This document shows, piece after piece, positions 7,780 to 15,889 of a DNA stretch of 64,000 bases (within the stretch, counting starts at the first letter, position 1; every line of letters starts with the position of its first letter). The DNA is from Thalassovita mediterranea (lineage in GTDB: Bacteria > Pseudomonadota > Alphaproteobacteria > Caulobacterales > Hyphomonadaceae): the NCBI GenBank assembly GCA_019448215.1, contig CP080408.1:3154855-3218854 (forward strand). The letters run 5' to 3'. The notes under the pieces are model-generated. The model was given only the letters and a program-made list of their open reading frames with translations. It ran no database searches and had not been told where the DNA came from. The position numbers were made by a program, and so were the translations under genes.

Positions 7780-9494
7780 AACTCGGTGGTTTTCATCACC
7801 CGTTCTGTCGCAGGCATCCTCAGCTCAACCGTATAGCCTTTTCCGGGCTCTGAATGAGAGGTCATTTCGGCGCGCAGCTGCTTGGCGAACGCCGTCATCA
7901 GCCTTGAGCCAAGACCCGTGGACTTTGGCGCGTCCTCCTGTTCGACAGCACCCTTGCCGTCATCGATGACTGACAGGACAATGTCCTCGCCATCTTCCTG
8001 AAGCTTCACCAGGATGATCCCGCCCTTGTCGTCGAACGCGTATTTCATTGCGTTCGTCACGGCTTCGAGAAGGAATAGCGCGATCGGAATGGCGTCATCT
8101 GCCGGCCGGTCGATGTCCGCGATATCCTGTTTGATCGTCACATGGATCTCATCCATGCCGAGCGCACCCGCCAGATGGGACAGCAGCGCGTCCAGGAAGG
8201 GCTGCATGTGTACCGTTTCCAGCCGCTCATGCTGGTACAGCGTCTGGTGAACAATGGAGAGCGCATCGATCCTGTGGCGCGCCGCTGAGATGACACTGCG
8301 CGCCGACGGGTCAGACACCTGACGCCGCTGCAGGTTCAGGAAACTCGCCACGATCTGGAGATTATTCTTCACGCGGTGGTGAATCTCCTTCACCGCGGAA
8401 TCGCGCGTCGCGATCGCAGAGCGCAATGAGCTGTCGCGTTCTGCAATCCTGTTCGCCATCCGGTCAAAAGTGCGCGCGAAGGACTGTATCTCATCCGGCG
8501 CATTGTCGAACTCATTGCCGATCCGAAAATTATAATGGCCCTCGCCATATATCAGCGCCAGCCTGCGCAGCCTCGCGAGCCATTTCAGGACCAGCGCGTC
8601 AACCGCCAGCCACGCCGCAATCAGCGCGAGCGTGAAGGAGAGGAGCGGGATACCGATCGACTCCAGCGGCTGCAGCGTAAACTCGCTGAACAGGCCCGGC
8701 GATGGGCTGGAGATGATTGCATAGATCCGGTTGTCCACGATGGCGCGAACCACGACATCGATCGCTCCCTCGTCGCCCTGGCGGTAGACAAAGAGTTCGC
8801 CATCATCATCGCCGGTCGCGCTTCTGATCCAGGATGGATCGACATTCGCAATCCGCGCGCTGCCAAAAACCTGACCGCCGCTATCCGATAGCGCCATTTC
8901 GATATCATCAGGCAGATTGGTCAGACGGATTGTGCGGATAAGTTCGTCCGTCCGCAGCGGAAACGCGATTGCGCCGCGAAACTCACCGTCGGGCCCCTCT
9001 ACCCGCCGCAGAACCGAGAAGAGCCACGCCTGGCTTTGCGGACCGAAGAAAGCATCCGTACGGACTTTCATTTCGCCCTGACGAAGAAGTTCGAATGCTT
9101 CAGGCTGAGCGATCGGCGTGCCAGCTTCCTGCAGCGCCGAACACTGCGAAATACCGTCGACACCGAAATAGGCGATATTGGACAGCTGCGGCACGCGCGG
9201 CGACAAGGTCGCGAAGACGCCGCGGCAATCTCCATTCACAATGTCGGCTTCATAGATTTGCTGAAGCGTGTCGACCGTCGACAATACCTGCTCGACTTCA
9301 TCAATCGCGCGGTCGGAGATCTCGACCAGGTTGGAGCGCCGGTCGGCGCGCGCATCCTGCGCGTTCAGATAGGTGCGAAAGCTCGCGAAAATGAGGATCG
9401 GAGTCAAAGCGGCCGCGATCGTTATCAACAATCGCAGCCTCAATGACCCTCGTCGGGAGGGTGTATTCTTCTTAGACGTCGGCGGATGATCCAC
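7776..9494 (-). CDS. HisKA_2-type sensor histidine kinase of the general stress response (PhyK-like)
   Basis: A 572-aa membrane kinase. It has TM helix 1 at about 19-38, a periplasmic sensor domain at about 40-280, TM2 at about 282-304 and a HAMP-like linker to about 355. A HisKA_2/HWE-group phosphoacceptor (IHHRVKNNLQ, His372/373) follows, then a HATPase with EAVTNAMKYAF (N-box) and DDGKG. Such kinases phosphorylate PhyR. It overlaps the end of ecfG by 23 nt, so it belongs to the nepR-ecfG-kinase operon. The periplasmic signal is unknown. Confidence 0.9.
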   Translation of the reverse strand: MDHPPTSKKNTPSRRGSLRLRLLITIAAALTPILIFASFRTYLNAQDARADRRSNLVEISDRAIDEVEQVLSTVDTLQQIYEADIVNGDCRGVFATLSPRVPQLSNIAYFGVDGISQCSALQEAGTPIAQPEAFELLRQGEMKVRTDAFFGPQSQAWLFSVLRRVEGPDGEFRGAIAFPLRTDELIRTIRLTNLPDDIEMALSDSGGQVFGSARIANVDPSWIRSATGDDDGELFVYRQGDEGAIDVVVRAIVDNRIYAIISSPSPGLFSEFTLQPLESIGIPLLSFTLALIAAWLAVDALVLKWLARLRRLALIYGEGHYNFRIGNEFDNAPDEIQSFARTFDRMANRIAERDSSLRSAIATRDSAVKEIHHRVKNNLQIVASFLNLQRRQVSDPSARSVISAARHRIDALSIVHQTLYQHERLETVHMQPFLDALLSHLAGALGMDEIHVTIKQDIADIDRPADDAIPIALFLLEAVTNAMKYAFDDKGGIILVKLQEDGEDIVLSVIDDGKGAVEQEDAPKSTGLGSRLMTAFAKQLRAEMTSHSEPGKGYTVELRMPATERVMKTTEF

Positions 9495-10074
9495 TAGAGA
9501 GCTCGTCTGCCTGTTTCATGATGTCGTCAAAGGCTTCCGATGCCCGAAGCTTGCCGTCTCCTGCAAATCCGCCATTGGATTTTTCGATGATCTCGGCAAG
9601 CGCCTTACGCGCACGGCTTACCCGGCTCTTGATGGTTCCGACAGCGCATCCACAAATTTCTGCGGTCTCTTCATAGGACAGCCCGCCTGCGCCTACCAGG
9701 ATCAGCGCCTCGCGCTGGTCTTCAGGAAGGACGGTCAGACCCGCACGCAACGCCAAAAGATCCAGGGCAGATGACGGATCGTCATTTGCGATCAGCGTCG
9801 CCTCTGCGACCTCCGGGTCAAGCTGCTGACGGCGCCAGCTTCTGCGCTTTTCGGAGTAGAAGAGATTGCGCAGGATCGTGAAGGTCCACGCCTTCAGGTT
9901 GGTGCCCTGCTGGTAGCTCTCTCGCGCTTTCCAGGCCTTCAGCATGGCCTCCTGGGCGAGGTCATCTGCTGCGGTGGCGTTACCACAAAGACTCCGCGCA
10001 AATGCGCGCAAGTGAGGGATCAGACTGGCGAGCTCTGCTTTGAACGCCCCGTCATCGAGTGTCGGTTTTGTCAA
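9472..10074 (-). CDS. ecfG: ECF sigma factor EcfG, general stress response
   Basis: A 200-aa sigma factor. Region 2 runs from about 18 to 85 with LCGNATAADDLAQEAMLKAW, and region 4 from about 115 to 165 with LPEDQREALIL and the HTH YEETAEICGCAVGTIKSRVS. Its place between nepR and a HisKA_2 kinase, opposite phyR, identifies it as EcfG (sigma-EcfG/SigT family). It should direct RNA polymerase to GGAAC-N16/17-CGTT promoters, of which five exact copies lie within 10 kb. Confidence 0.95.
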   Translation of the reverse strand: MTKPTLDDGAFKAELASLIPHLRAFARSLCGNATAADDLAQEAMLKAWKARESYQQGTNLKAWTFTILRNLFYSEKRRSWRRQQLDPEVAEATLIANDDPSSALDLLALRAGLTVLPEDQREALILVGAGGLSYEETAEICGCAVGTIKSRVSRARKALAEIIEKSNGGFAGDGKLRASEAFDDIMKQADELSSGSSADV

Positions 10075-10082
10075 AACAGTCT

Positions 10083-10280
10083 CTATTTCTTGTTCTTGGA
10101 GTTGTCGGCCTGCTCAAGCAGGCTCAAGAATTCCTGTGGAACAGCCTCTTCAGTGACCTCGTCATAGAGGCGGCGCAACTGATCGCCGATCCGCTTTTGA
10201 CGCAGTTTACGGGCGCGATCGTCGTCGCCGCTCCCTCCAGGTTGGTGTTCCATCGGTGTATGACTCGCTTTTTCGCTCAT
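10083..10280 (-). CDS. nepR: Anti-sigma factor NepR
   Basis: A 65-aa protein with the conserved NepR helical core: IGDQLRRLYDEVTEEAVPQE followed by FLSLLEQAD. NepR holds EcfG inactive until phosphorylated PhyR binds it through its sigma-like domain (partner switching). The start MSEKASH at 10280 has GGGGA upstream; a long in-frame extension to 10421 runs through the promoter region and is rejected. It lies 8 nt upstream of ecfG. Confidence 0.93.
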   Translation of the reverse strand: MSEKASHTPMEHQPGGSGDDDRARKLRQKRIGDQLRRLYDEVTEEAVPQEFLSLLEQADNSKNKK

Positions 10281-10309
10281 AAGTCCCCGGTGCTTATCTG
10301 AACACGTGT

Positions 10310-10334
10310 AAAGCCTGCCTGAACGCAAAGTTCC
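10310..10334 (-). promoter_or_regulatory. Near-consensus EcfG promoter for nepR-ecfG
   Basis: GGAAC (10334-10330), 16 nt, CTTT (10313-10310) on the minus strand: -35 exact, -10 with one mismatch to CGTT. Autoregulation of nepR-ecfG is common in this class. A weaker plus-strand candidate for phyR (GCAAC-N16-AGTT) is also present in the 139-nt intergenic region. Confidence 0.45.
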
Positions 10335-10419
10335 ACGCCCTACAAACTTTTTTTCAGTCGGGTTGCAACTTTCCCGTCCAGCACAAGTTATAGTCCGAAC
10401 GTAATGTGCGAGGGTTAGC

Positions 10420-11208
10420 ATGAGTCTTGTTGAGCAATTTGGTCCACACCTGCCATTCCTGCGCCGCTATGCGCGGGCACTTACTGGCAGTCAGGAAAGC
10501 GGCGATTCCTATATCCGCGCTTCTTTGACGGCACTGGCAGAAGACCCAAGTCAGGTCAGCGATGAACTGCCAGCGCGCCAGGCGCTTTATCGTTTCTTTC
10601 ATGTCATCTGGGGCTCCACTGGCGCACGCCTTGAGCGCCCCGGCGGCACAATGACGCCAGAGACGCGCCTTCAGGCGCTGGCGCCGATTGAGCGTCAGGC
10701 CTTCCTTCTGACCGCACTGGAAGGATTTCAGGTCAGCGAAGCTGCAACGATCCTGGGCAAGACTGTCCAGCAGGTGGAGGAGCTGATCGCCAAGGCTCAC
10801 ACCGATATCGAAGAGACACTTTCCACCAAGGTTCTCATCATTGAAGATGAGCCGGTTATCGCCGCTGACCTTGAGAGCCTCGTTGAAGAGCTTGGCCACG
10901 AAGTGACCGGCAACGCCACGACGCACACTGAAGCGGTCGCGATGGCCCGCGCCAACCCGCCAGGTCTCATCCTGTGTGACATTCAGCTGGCGGACAATTC
11001 CTCAGGCATTGAAGCCGCGCATGAGATCCTCGAAGAACTCGACGTACCGATTATCTTCATCACGGCCTTCCCAGAGCGTCTGCTGACAGGTGAGCGTCCT
11101 GAGCCGACTTATCTGATCCCGAAACCATTCCAGGAAAATACAGTGAAGGCCGCGATCGGTCAGGCCCTGTTCTTCCACCCATCGTCGGAATCCGTCGCCG
11201 CAGAATAG
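10420..11208 (+). CDS. phyR: Response regulator PhyR (anti-anti-sigma factor)
   Basis: A 262-aa protein. Residues 1-125 form a sigma-like domain (EQFGPHLPFLRRYARALTGS, degenerate region 4 around EAATILGKTVQQVEEL). Residues 137-255 are a receiver with acidic pocket E142/D143, phosphoacceptor D187 (LCDIQLAD), T215 and K235 (PKPF). On phosphorylation PhyR sequesters NepR and frees EcfG. It is divergent from nepR, the standard arrangement. Confidence 0.96.
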   Translation: MSLVEQFGPHLPFLRRYARALTGSQESGDSYIRASLTALAEDPSQVSDELPARQALYRFFHVIWGSTGARLERPGGTMTPETRLQALAPIERQAFLLTALEGFQVSEAATILGKTVQQVEELIAKAHTDIEETLSTKVLIIEDEPVIAADLESLVEELGHEVTGNATTHTEAVAMARANPPGLILCDIQLADNSSGIEAAHEILEELDVPIIFITAFPERLLTGERPEPTYLIPKPFQENTVKAAIGQALFFHPSSESVAAE

Positions 11209-11256
11209 TCCTATCTAGGGCTACCGGGCGTTCGGTTGTTTCAGCGGAGGAAGTGA

Positions 11257-12483
11257 ATGTCTGGCTTGCTGGAACAGGCGGTAGGACGTCTGGACAGGAT
11301 TATTGAAATTGATGAGGAGCTGGCGGATGTCTGCCGGCTCCTTCAATTACCTGCAGAACTGATCGAACGCGAACTCAGCATTACGCGCGATGATGGCAGG
11401 ACCAGTTTCATGCGCGCCTGGCGCTGTCGTTACAACACGCTGAAAGGCCCTACGAAGGGCGGCGTTCGCTTCTCGCCGAGCGCCAATCCTGACGAGGTCA
11501 ATCGCCTCGGCTTTCTCATGACATTGAAATGTGCGCTGCTCGATCTTCCGTTCGGCGGCGCGAAAGGTGCCGTCAGGGTCGATCCAGACAAGCTATCGGA
11601 CGATGAGAGGCGCCAGATCGCCATCGCTTATGGGGAGCTGTTTTCCGACACGCTGCGCGCTGACAATGACATCGCAGCGCCGGATGTGGCGACCACCCCC
11701 GATGACATGCAGAACATCATCAAGGGGCTGGAGCCAGCTCATAATAGCGGCTCCCACGGCGCCGTGACTGGAAAGCCTGTCGATAGCGGTGGCCTCTCTA
11801 TCCGCGAAGGTGCCACCGGCCGCGGGGCGGTCTTTCTTCTGAACACGCTTGGCGAAGAGCTTGGCATAGATCTCGATCAGGCCAGGATTGCCGTTCAGGG
11901 CATGGGCAAAGCTGGCCTCCAGTTTGCGCAGGACGCCGCCGACAACGGTGCCGTGATCGTGGCGATGTCCGACAGCACTGGCACCGTATCGAACGCAGAC
12001 GGCCTGGACCTTGAGCGGGTCAGCAAACAGAAAGCCGCCGGCAAGCTTGATTATGACGATAGCCCTGACGCCATTCTGAAGGCAGACGTCGACATTCTTT
12101 GCCTTGCTGCTACCTCTGACGTCATCGACGCGAAGAACGTTGATGAGCTTTCCTGCACGATGATTGTCGAAATTGCCAATGCTGCGATATCGGCCGACGC
12201 TGACGAGGCTTTGGCCCGAAAAGGCGTGATTGTCGGGCCGGACATTCTCTTCAATTCAGGCGGCGTCGCTGCCTCTTATCTTGAATGGCTCGCTTTCCGA
12301 AAAGGCGGCGAAGACCAGCTTGGGGACATCCAGTCCATGTGGGAGGACCGGCTTTCCGCCGCCGCGGGTGCGGTGCTCTCCACTCTGCACGATTGCGGGG
12401 GCAACTGGCGCGATGCCGCGCTTCTCTATGCGTTGCGGGACCTCAACGCCGTTGCCATCGGCCAGGGGCTGTTCGAAGGCTAA
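11257..12483 (+). CDS. Glu/Leu/Phe/Val dehydrogenase (NAD(P)-dependent glutamate dehydrogenase-like)
   Basis: A 408-aa oxidative deaminase. It has the substrate-binding GPTKGGVRFSP and the catalytic-lysine motif PFGGAKGAV. A PDVATTPDDM segment and a Rossmann NAD(P) domain with VQGMGKAGLQFA follow. Length and motifs match glutamate dehydrogenase, but amino-acid specificity is not certain from motifs. An unusual N-terminal stretch (EELADVCRLLQLPAELIERE) matches group members that start with a helical cap. GGAGG precedes the ATG. Confidence 0.9.
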   Translation: MSGLLEQAVGRLDRIIEIDEELADVCRLLQLPAELIERELSITRDDGRTSFMRAWRCRYNTLKGPTKGGVRFSPSANPDEVNRLGFLMTLKCALLDLPFGGAKGAVRVDPDKLSDDERRQIAIAYGELFSDTLRADNDIAAPDVATTPDDMQNIIKGLEPAHNSGSHGAVTGKPVDSGGLSIREGATGRGAVFLLNTLGEELGIDLDQARIAVQGMGKAGLQFAQDAADNGAVIVAMSDSTGTVSNADGLDLERVSKQKAAGKLDYDDSPDAILKADVDILCLAATSDVIDAKNVDELSCTMIVEIANAAISADADEALARKGVIVGPDILFNSGGVAASYLEWLAFRKGGEDQLGDIQSMWEDRLSAAAGAVLSTLHDCGGNWRDAALLYALRDLNAVAIGQGLFEG

Positions 12484-12499
12484 CCCGGAAAGCGTCAGT

Positions 12500-13273
12500 T
12501 TACTTTGCCAACCCCCTCGCGGTGTCCGCAACACTCTTCACGGGCTCGCCAGAAGCCAGATGCAGCTTCTTCAGATGAAGATAGTCGGTATCGAAATGCG
12601 AGAGGCGGGACAGCTTCTTGCGGTCAACGATGGTGATCTCCCCGCCCCGCCCTTCCGTGATGAGGTCAGCGCGGCGCATGGCCGACATGGTGCGAGACAC
12701 ATGCACAGGTGTCAGCCCCAGGGCATCCGCAATGTCGGCGCGCGTCAGCGGCACGGTCAGTCGCTCTACGTCCAGCCCTGTGGCGCCGATAAATCGCCTG
12801 TGAAGCTCCAGCAGGAGGTGTCCGATCCGCTCTTTGGCGGACCGTCTTCCGATCCTGACGATCTGCTCGCGAAGGATCGACTCCTCCTGAACCGCTGACC
12901 ACCAGAAAGCTGAGGCAAGACGCGCCGAGGATTGGAGCATGTTCACAAAAACATCCGAAGGAATAACGAGCACCTTGCATTCAGTGATCGCCGTCAGGGA
13001 ATGGTCCGCTTTCAGATCGGCAAGGGATTGAAGGTCGAAAACGTCACCCGGCAGCATGAAATTCACGATCTGCCGACGTCCATCCTCCAGAAGCCTGTAA
13101 CGGATCGCCCAACCTTCCAGAACGATAAAGACGTTCCGGATCTCTTCGCCAGCCTCGACCAGATCATCGCCGGGCAGAAAAACCTGCTCGGTCGTTTCGA
13201 GCTCGTCAAACGGCGTCCAGTCGTCATCGCCGAGGGTCACATATTGACCCAGTCGTTTCTTGAAAACGCTCAT
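12500..13273 (-). CDS. Crp/Fnr-family transcriptional regulator
   Basis: A 257-aa regulator. It has an N-terminal cyclic-nucleotide-binding fold (VFLPGDDLVEAGEEI, LPGDVFDLQSL), a dimerisation helix, and a C-terminal winged helix (LTRADIADALGLTPVHVSRT). No FNR-type N-terminal cysteine cluster is present, so it is not an iron-sulphur FNR. It is convergent with the dehydrogenase and faces the EcfG-controlled 13403 gene. The effector and targets are unknown. Confidence 0.88.
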   Translation of the reverse strand: MSVFKKRLGQYVTLGDDDWTPFDELETTEQVFLPGDDLVEAGEEIRNVFIVLEGWAIRYRLLEDGRRQIVNFMLPGDVFDLQSLADLKADHSLTAITECKVLVIPSDVFVNMLQSSARLASAFWWSAVQEESILREQIVRIGRRSAKERIGHLLLELHRRFIGATGLDVERLTVPLTRADIADALGLTPVHVSRTMSAMRRADLITEGRGGEITIVDRKKLSRLSHFDTDYLHLKKLHLASGEPVKSVADTARGLAK

Positions 13274-13339
13274 CGCGACACCCCTAGTCTTACCTGCGTC
13301 GATGGTCAGACGCCCGCGCCGCTAAATTCTATATCATTT

Positions 13340-13364
13340 GGAACGTTTGCAAGGCGTTCACGTT
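13340..13364 (+). promoter_or_regulatory. EcfG promoter for the 13403 gene
   Basis: GGAAC (13340-13344), 16 nt, CGTT (13361-13364), exact consensus, 39 nt upstream of the YqjD-like gene. Confidence 0.78.
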
Positions 13365-13402
13365 GATAAAGCGTGATTAATTAGCAATGCCGGGAGTTAC
13401 TT

Positions 13403-13747
13403 ATGGCTGGAAGAACTGCGACAAAGGCAAATGGTGTGAAAGACGTGACCGCCGAAGCTGCTGCAAAAGCAGCAAATTCCGATTTTGAGTCTCTGAAAGA
13501 CGATATTTCACAGCTTCGCTCAGACCTTCAATCACTTGCTTCCAACTCAGGAAAGTACATCCGCGAGCGGACCTCGAAAGAGTATGATCGCGGCGTGAAG
13601 GTCTCCAGGGAATACGCCAACAAGGCTGGCGGGGAAGCTGAAAAGGCCCGTGACTATATCGAGGACAAGGTGCGCGATAATCCGCTTGCATCGATTGGTA
13701 TCGCGTTTGGTACCGGCGTCCTCCTTGCCATGCTGAAGCGTAAGTAA
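13403..13747 (+). CDS. DUF883/ElaB-YqjD-like membrane-anchored protein
   Basis: A 114-aa protein with an alanine/lysine-rich amphipathic coil (residues 10-85, with SLKDDISQLRSDLQSLA). A C-terminal hydrophobic tail follows (NPLASIGIAFGTGVLLAMLK), the organisation of ElaB/YqjD/DUF883 proteins, which are membrane-anchored and stress or stationary-phase induced. The exact EcfG promoter upstream agrees with this. It is followed 12 nt later by another membrane-protein gene. Confidence 0.88.
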   Translation: MAGRTATKANGVKDVTAEAAAKAANSDFESLKDDISQLRSDLQSLASNSGKYIRERTSKEYDRGVKVSREYANKAGGEAEKARDYIEDKVRDNPLASIGIAFGTGVLLAMLKRK

Positions 13748-13759
13748 CAGCTTACCTTC

Positions 13760-14158
13760 ATGGACGTTGCAAAACTTAGAATAATTGCTGGCGCTGGCGC
13801 AGTCTTTTTTGGCTTCGCCGGCGTTACGACGTTGACCATAGCAGCCGTGATCGCCCTGACCTCGGTGATCGGTCTGCTATGGGCGACGGTATGTGTCGCA
13901 AGCCTTTTCCTATTCATTGCGTGCATCTGCACCGTCGTTTTTCTCAAGCCGGGAAAATCAACCGAAGAGGAACTTGATCAGTTTGAATCAGCGACCGCAG
14001 ACATGCTGGCCGACCTGCCATTTGACGCCATTGAGGCACTTGTTGAAAAGCGCCCGATCGTTGCGGCTACTGCCGCGCTGGCTGCTGGATACTTCCTGAT
14101 ATCGAGCCCGGACAACGCGTCGAAAGGCTTGCAAAAACTGTTCGATCAACTGATCTAA
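13760..14158 (+). CDS. Two/three-TM membrane protein downstream of the YqjD-like gene
   Basis: A 132-aa protein of no certain family. It has two strong N-terminal membrane helices (about 9-33 and 40-61), a cytoplasmic acidic segment (STEEELDQFESATADMLADL), and a third hydrophobic stretch with VAATAALAAGYFLIS. Phage-holin-superfamily-like membrane proteins often accompany DUF883 genes; that link is inference. It is co-transcribed with 13403 and so probably stress-induced. Confidence 0.75.
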   Translation: MDVAKLRIIAGAGAVFFGFAGVTTLTIAAVIALTSVIGLLWATVCVASLFLFIACICTVVFLKPGKSTEEELDQFESATADMLADLPFDAIEALVEKRPIVAATAALAAGYFLISSPDNASKGLQKLFDQLI

Positions 14159-14217
14159 CGGCCAATGGCCTGTTCATCTGAAAAGAAATTCAGACTGCAT
14201 TTAAAGACCGTTCTCAC

Positions 14218-14874
14218 ATGCTGAGGACGGCTTTTCTCGTTGTATCTGCCCTGACGACGGGGGTTAGCCTCGGCCGCAAGGCGATCGACAATGCGGTGAA
14301 CCGGAAAAAGCAGAAAATCATCCATCAGGCGGCGATCGAAGCGCGTGAGAGGATCAGAAGTCACGCCGTGGTTTTCTTCCAGGAGAACCTCATCCACTTC
14401 GTGCAGTCGGTCTTTATCAAGGCCTGCATGCTCGTCCTTGCCTGGCTCGGCTTTCGCATTGGCCTCTATTCCCACGCCGTGATGTCAGTGGCGACAGTTA
14501 TCCTGCTCGCTGCCTTCATCATTCGCGACGCGATTGTCATTTTCCCGACTGCGAAACTGGTTCTCACAAAACTCCATGAACACCGCTGGCGGCCCAGACA
14601 GGCGCTTGGCGAAACGGTTGCCGCGCTGGTCTTCGAACAGGTTCTTGAAGAAGCAGATGCGTTTGATGCCGGCCGGACCACGCAGATCATCCTGTCTCTG
14701 TCGGGTCACAAGATGGATGACATGACGCGCGAGATCGCCTCGGAAGTCGCCAATATCGCCCGCCAGACAAGCTGGCACGACCTTCGCCCGTTCGTCCTGG
14801 CGGCGGTGGGCAAGTTCGCCATCCTGTCGGCGCTTTACTCGCTATTCGTCTTCATCCTGGTGAATACTGGGTGA
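14218..14874 (+). CDS. Hypothetical membrane protein
   Basis: A 218-aa unrecognised protein. It has an N-terminal hydrophobic segment, a basic helix (NRKKQKIIHQAAIEARERIR), two central membrane helices (about 62-100), a soluble helical region, and a C-terminal membrane helix (FAILSALYSLFVFILV). No catalytic motif is seen. It lies 59 nt after the preceding membrane gene without a visible own EcfG site, and may share that transcript. Confidence 0.7.
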   Translation: MLRTAFLVVSALTTGVSLGRKAIDNAVNRKKQKIIHQAAIEARERIRSHAVVFFQENLIHFVQSVFIKACMLVLAWLGFRIGLYSHAVMSVATVILLAAFIIRDAIVIFPTAKLVLTKLHEHRWRPRQALGETVAALVFEQVLEEADAFDAGRTTQIILSLSGHKMDDMTREIASEVANIARQTSWHDLRPFVLAAVGKFAILSALYSLFVFILVNTG

Positions 14875-14924
14875 GACCGGTCAATTAGCCGCCTGGTCCG
14901 GGTGCGCGCTCGCACAGCATGTGC

Positions 14925-14949
14925 GGAACCGGTTTTCGGCATCGGCGTT
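14925..14949 (+). promoter_or_regulatory. EcfG promoter for the 14984 gene
   Basis: GGAAC (14925-14929), 16 nt, CGTT (14946-14949), exact consensus, 34 nt before the start of the secreted protein. It is the fifth exact site in this arm. Confidence 0.76.
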
Positions 14950-14983
14950 TTCTCTTCAACAGAAGAGATAACAGACCGGACCC

Positions 14984-15313
14984 ATGCGCACCTCCATCAG
15001 ATCACTCGCACTCGTCACAGCCGCAGCGCTCTTCACAGCGCCTGCGATTGCAGAGCGTGTATATCTGACGGCTGCAGAGATGTCCGATGCAGAGACCGCA
15101 TGCCGCTCTGGCCTTCCGCTCATCCCCGTCGAAGTCGATAGCGGCGTTGAAACCGGCCAGTACGCCCTTCCGCTTAAGGGCGAGAGTGGTGAGTTCAACT
15201 CCGCCCTCATCCTCGACAAGGAAGCGCTGGATTCGCTGCCGGAATGCCGTGCACGCGTAGAACAGGCAGACTTTCTGCCAGAACGCCCGACACGCCACAC
15301 GGCGCTTTCCTAG
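14984..15313 (+). CDS. Small secreted protein, stress-regulated
   Basis: A 109-aa protein with a Sec signal peptide (MRTSIRSLALVTAAALFTAP, cleavage near AIA|E). The mature part is about 86 aa with two cysteines (TACRSG and PECRARV), which could form a disulfide in the periplasm. No known domain is recognised. An EcfG promoter lies upstream. It is the last chromosomal protein gene before tRNA-Leu and the prophage. Confidence 0.75.
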   Translation: MRTSIRSLALVTAAALFTAPAIAERVYLTAAEMSDAETACRSGLPLIPVEVDSGVETGQYALPLKGESGEFNSALILDKEALDSLPECRARVEQADFLPERPTRHTALS

Positions 15314-15332
15314 GCATCCCGACAATCAGGTG

Positions 15333-15419
15333 TGGTGCGGGCGGCCGGGCTTGAACCGGCAAGACCATACGGTCGAGGGATTTTAAGTCCCTTGCGTTTA
15401 CCAATTTCGCCACGCCCGC
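15333..15419 (-). tRNA. tRNA-Leu (anticodon UAA), prophage integration target
   Basis: An 87-nt class II tRNA including the encoded CCA. The acceptor stem GCGGGCG/CGCCCGC pairs perfectly, the anticodon loop is CTTAAAA (UAA), a long variable arm (CGACCGTATGGTC region) marks tRNA-Leu, and the T-arm contains GGTTCAAGCC. The 5' half from the anticodon arm outward lies inside the att repeat. In the lysogen, that half and everything upstream come from the prophage side. Confidence 0.95.
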
Positions 15420-15424
15420 AAGGC
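15379..15424. repeat. attL core (46-bp direct repeat)
   Basis: Identical to 63955-64000. It runs from the anticodon arm of tRNA-Leu to five bases beyond its 5' end. The base before the repeat differs (G here, T at the right copy), which defines the left limit; the right limit may extend beyond the window edge. Confidence 0.9.
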
Positions 15425-15530
15425 GTGATTTCCCAATAAATACTGCAGTGACAGCGGCGAAGTTGGCCATTTCAGGCTCGCAGGCCTATCGGGAACGAAG
15501 GGAATACAGGGGAACGGTTCGGAATGTCGA

Positions 15531-15624
15531 GTCCCGGAATAGTCCCGAACTCTGTTCTCGCTGCGTTCAGGCCCCACGACTCATAATCGTGAGGTCGGGA
15601 GTTCAAGTCTCCCCCGAACCACCA
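15531..15624 (+). pseudogene. Relic attachment site: tRNA(CAU) 3' half next to an integrase-tail-like sequence
   Basis: 15575-15624 contains the 3' half of a tRNA: anticodon arm CACGA-CTCATAA-TCGTG (CAU), variable loop, T-arm GGGAG-TTCAAGT-CTCCC, acceptor CCGAACC and ACCA. The 5' half is missing at normal spacing. Just upstream, 15531-15549 matches the 3' end of the current integrase gene (63875-63893) at 18 of 19 positions. This looks like an old attP from another integration system. The rest of 15425-15889 holds no gene I can support. Confidence 0.55.
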
Positions 15625-15889
15625 CTATTTTCAATGCATTGCGAGCCGCCACATAGAGGCGTTCGGACCCCGTTCGGACCCGCTTTCGGACCCTTCTGTT
15701 CATGAGGGGTTCGCGTGCCGCTTATTGTCTCCCGGTAACGGCACTGCGGCCAATCTGTTTGTTCCTCATTCGTTCCGACCCTGATAAGGTGCTTGGCCAA
15801 GTTAGTGCTATCCTGTGAACAGATACTGCTCGGCTGTTGCCAAGCGAGACAGCATGCGCACCCTAGGCCGGATCGAAGAGGAGGTTGTT

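Noticed and set aside
10137..10162. GGAAC inside nepR as a further EcfG promoter
   Set aside because: No CGTT at 16-17 nt, and it lies within the coding sequence pointing the wrong way.
15516..15624. A full tRNA(CAU) gene using GGTTCGG (15516-15522) as perfect 5' acceptor partner of CCGAACC (15614-15620)
   Set aside because: The distance gives a 109-nt molecule with no D-arm and about 33 extra nt before the anticodon arm. Bacterial tRNAs with such inserts need group I introns, for which there is no room. A chance match beside a 3'-half relic is more likely.
15448..15705. 85-aa plus-strand reading frame over the relic tRNA
   Set aside because: It reads through tRNA sequence and repeats of CGGACCC; no ribosome-binding site. 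Kept only as evidence for the integrase-tail relic.
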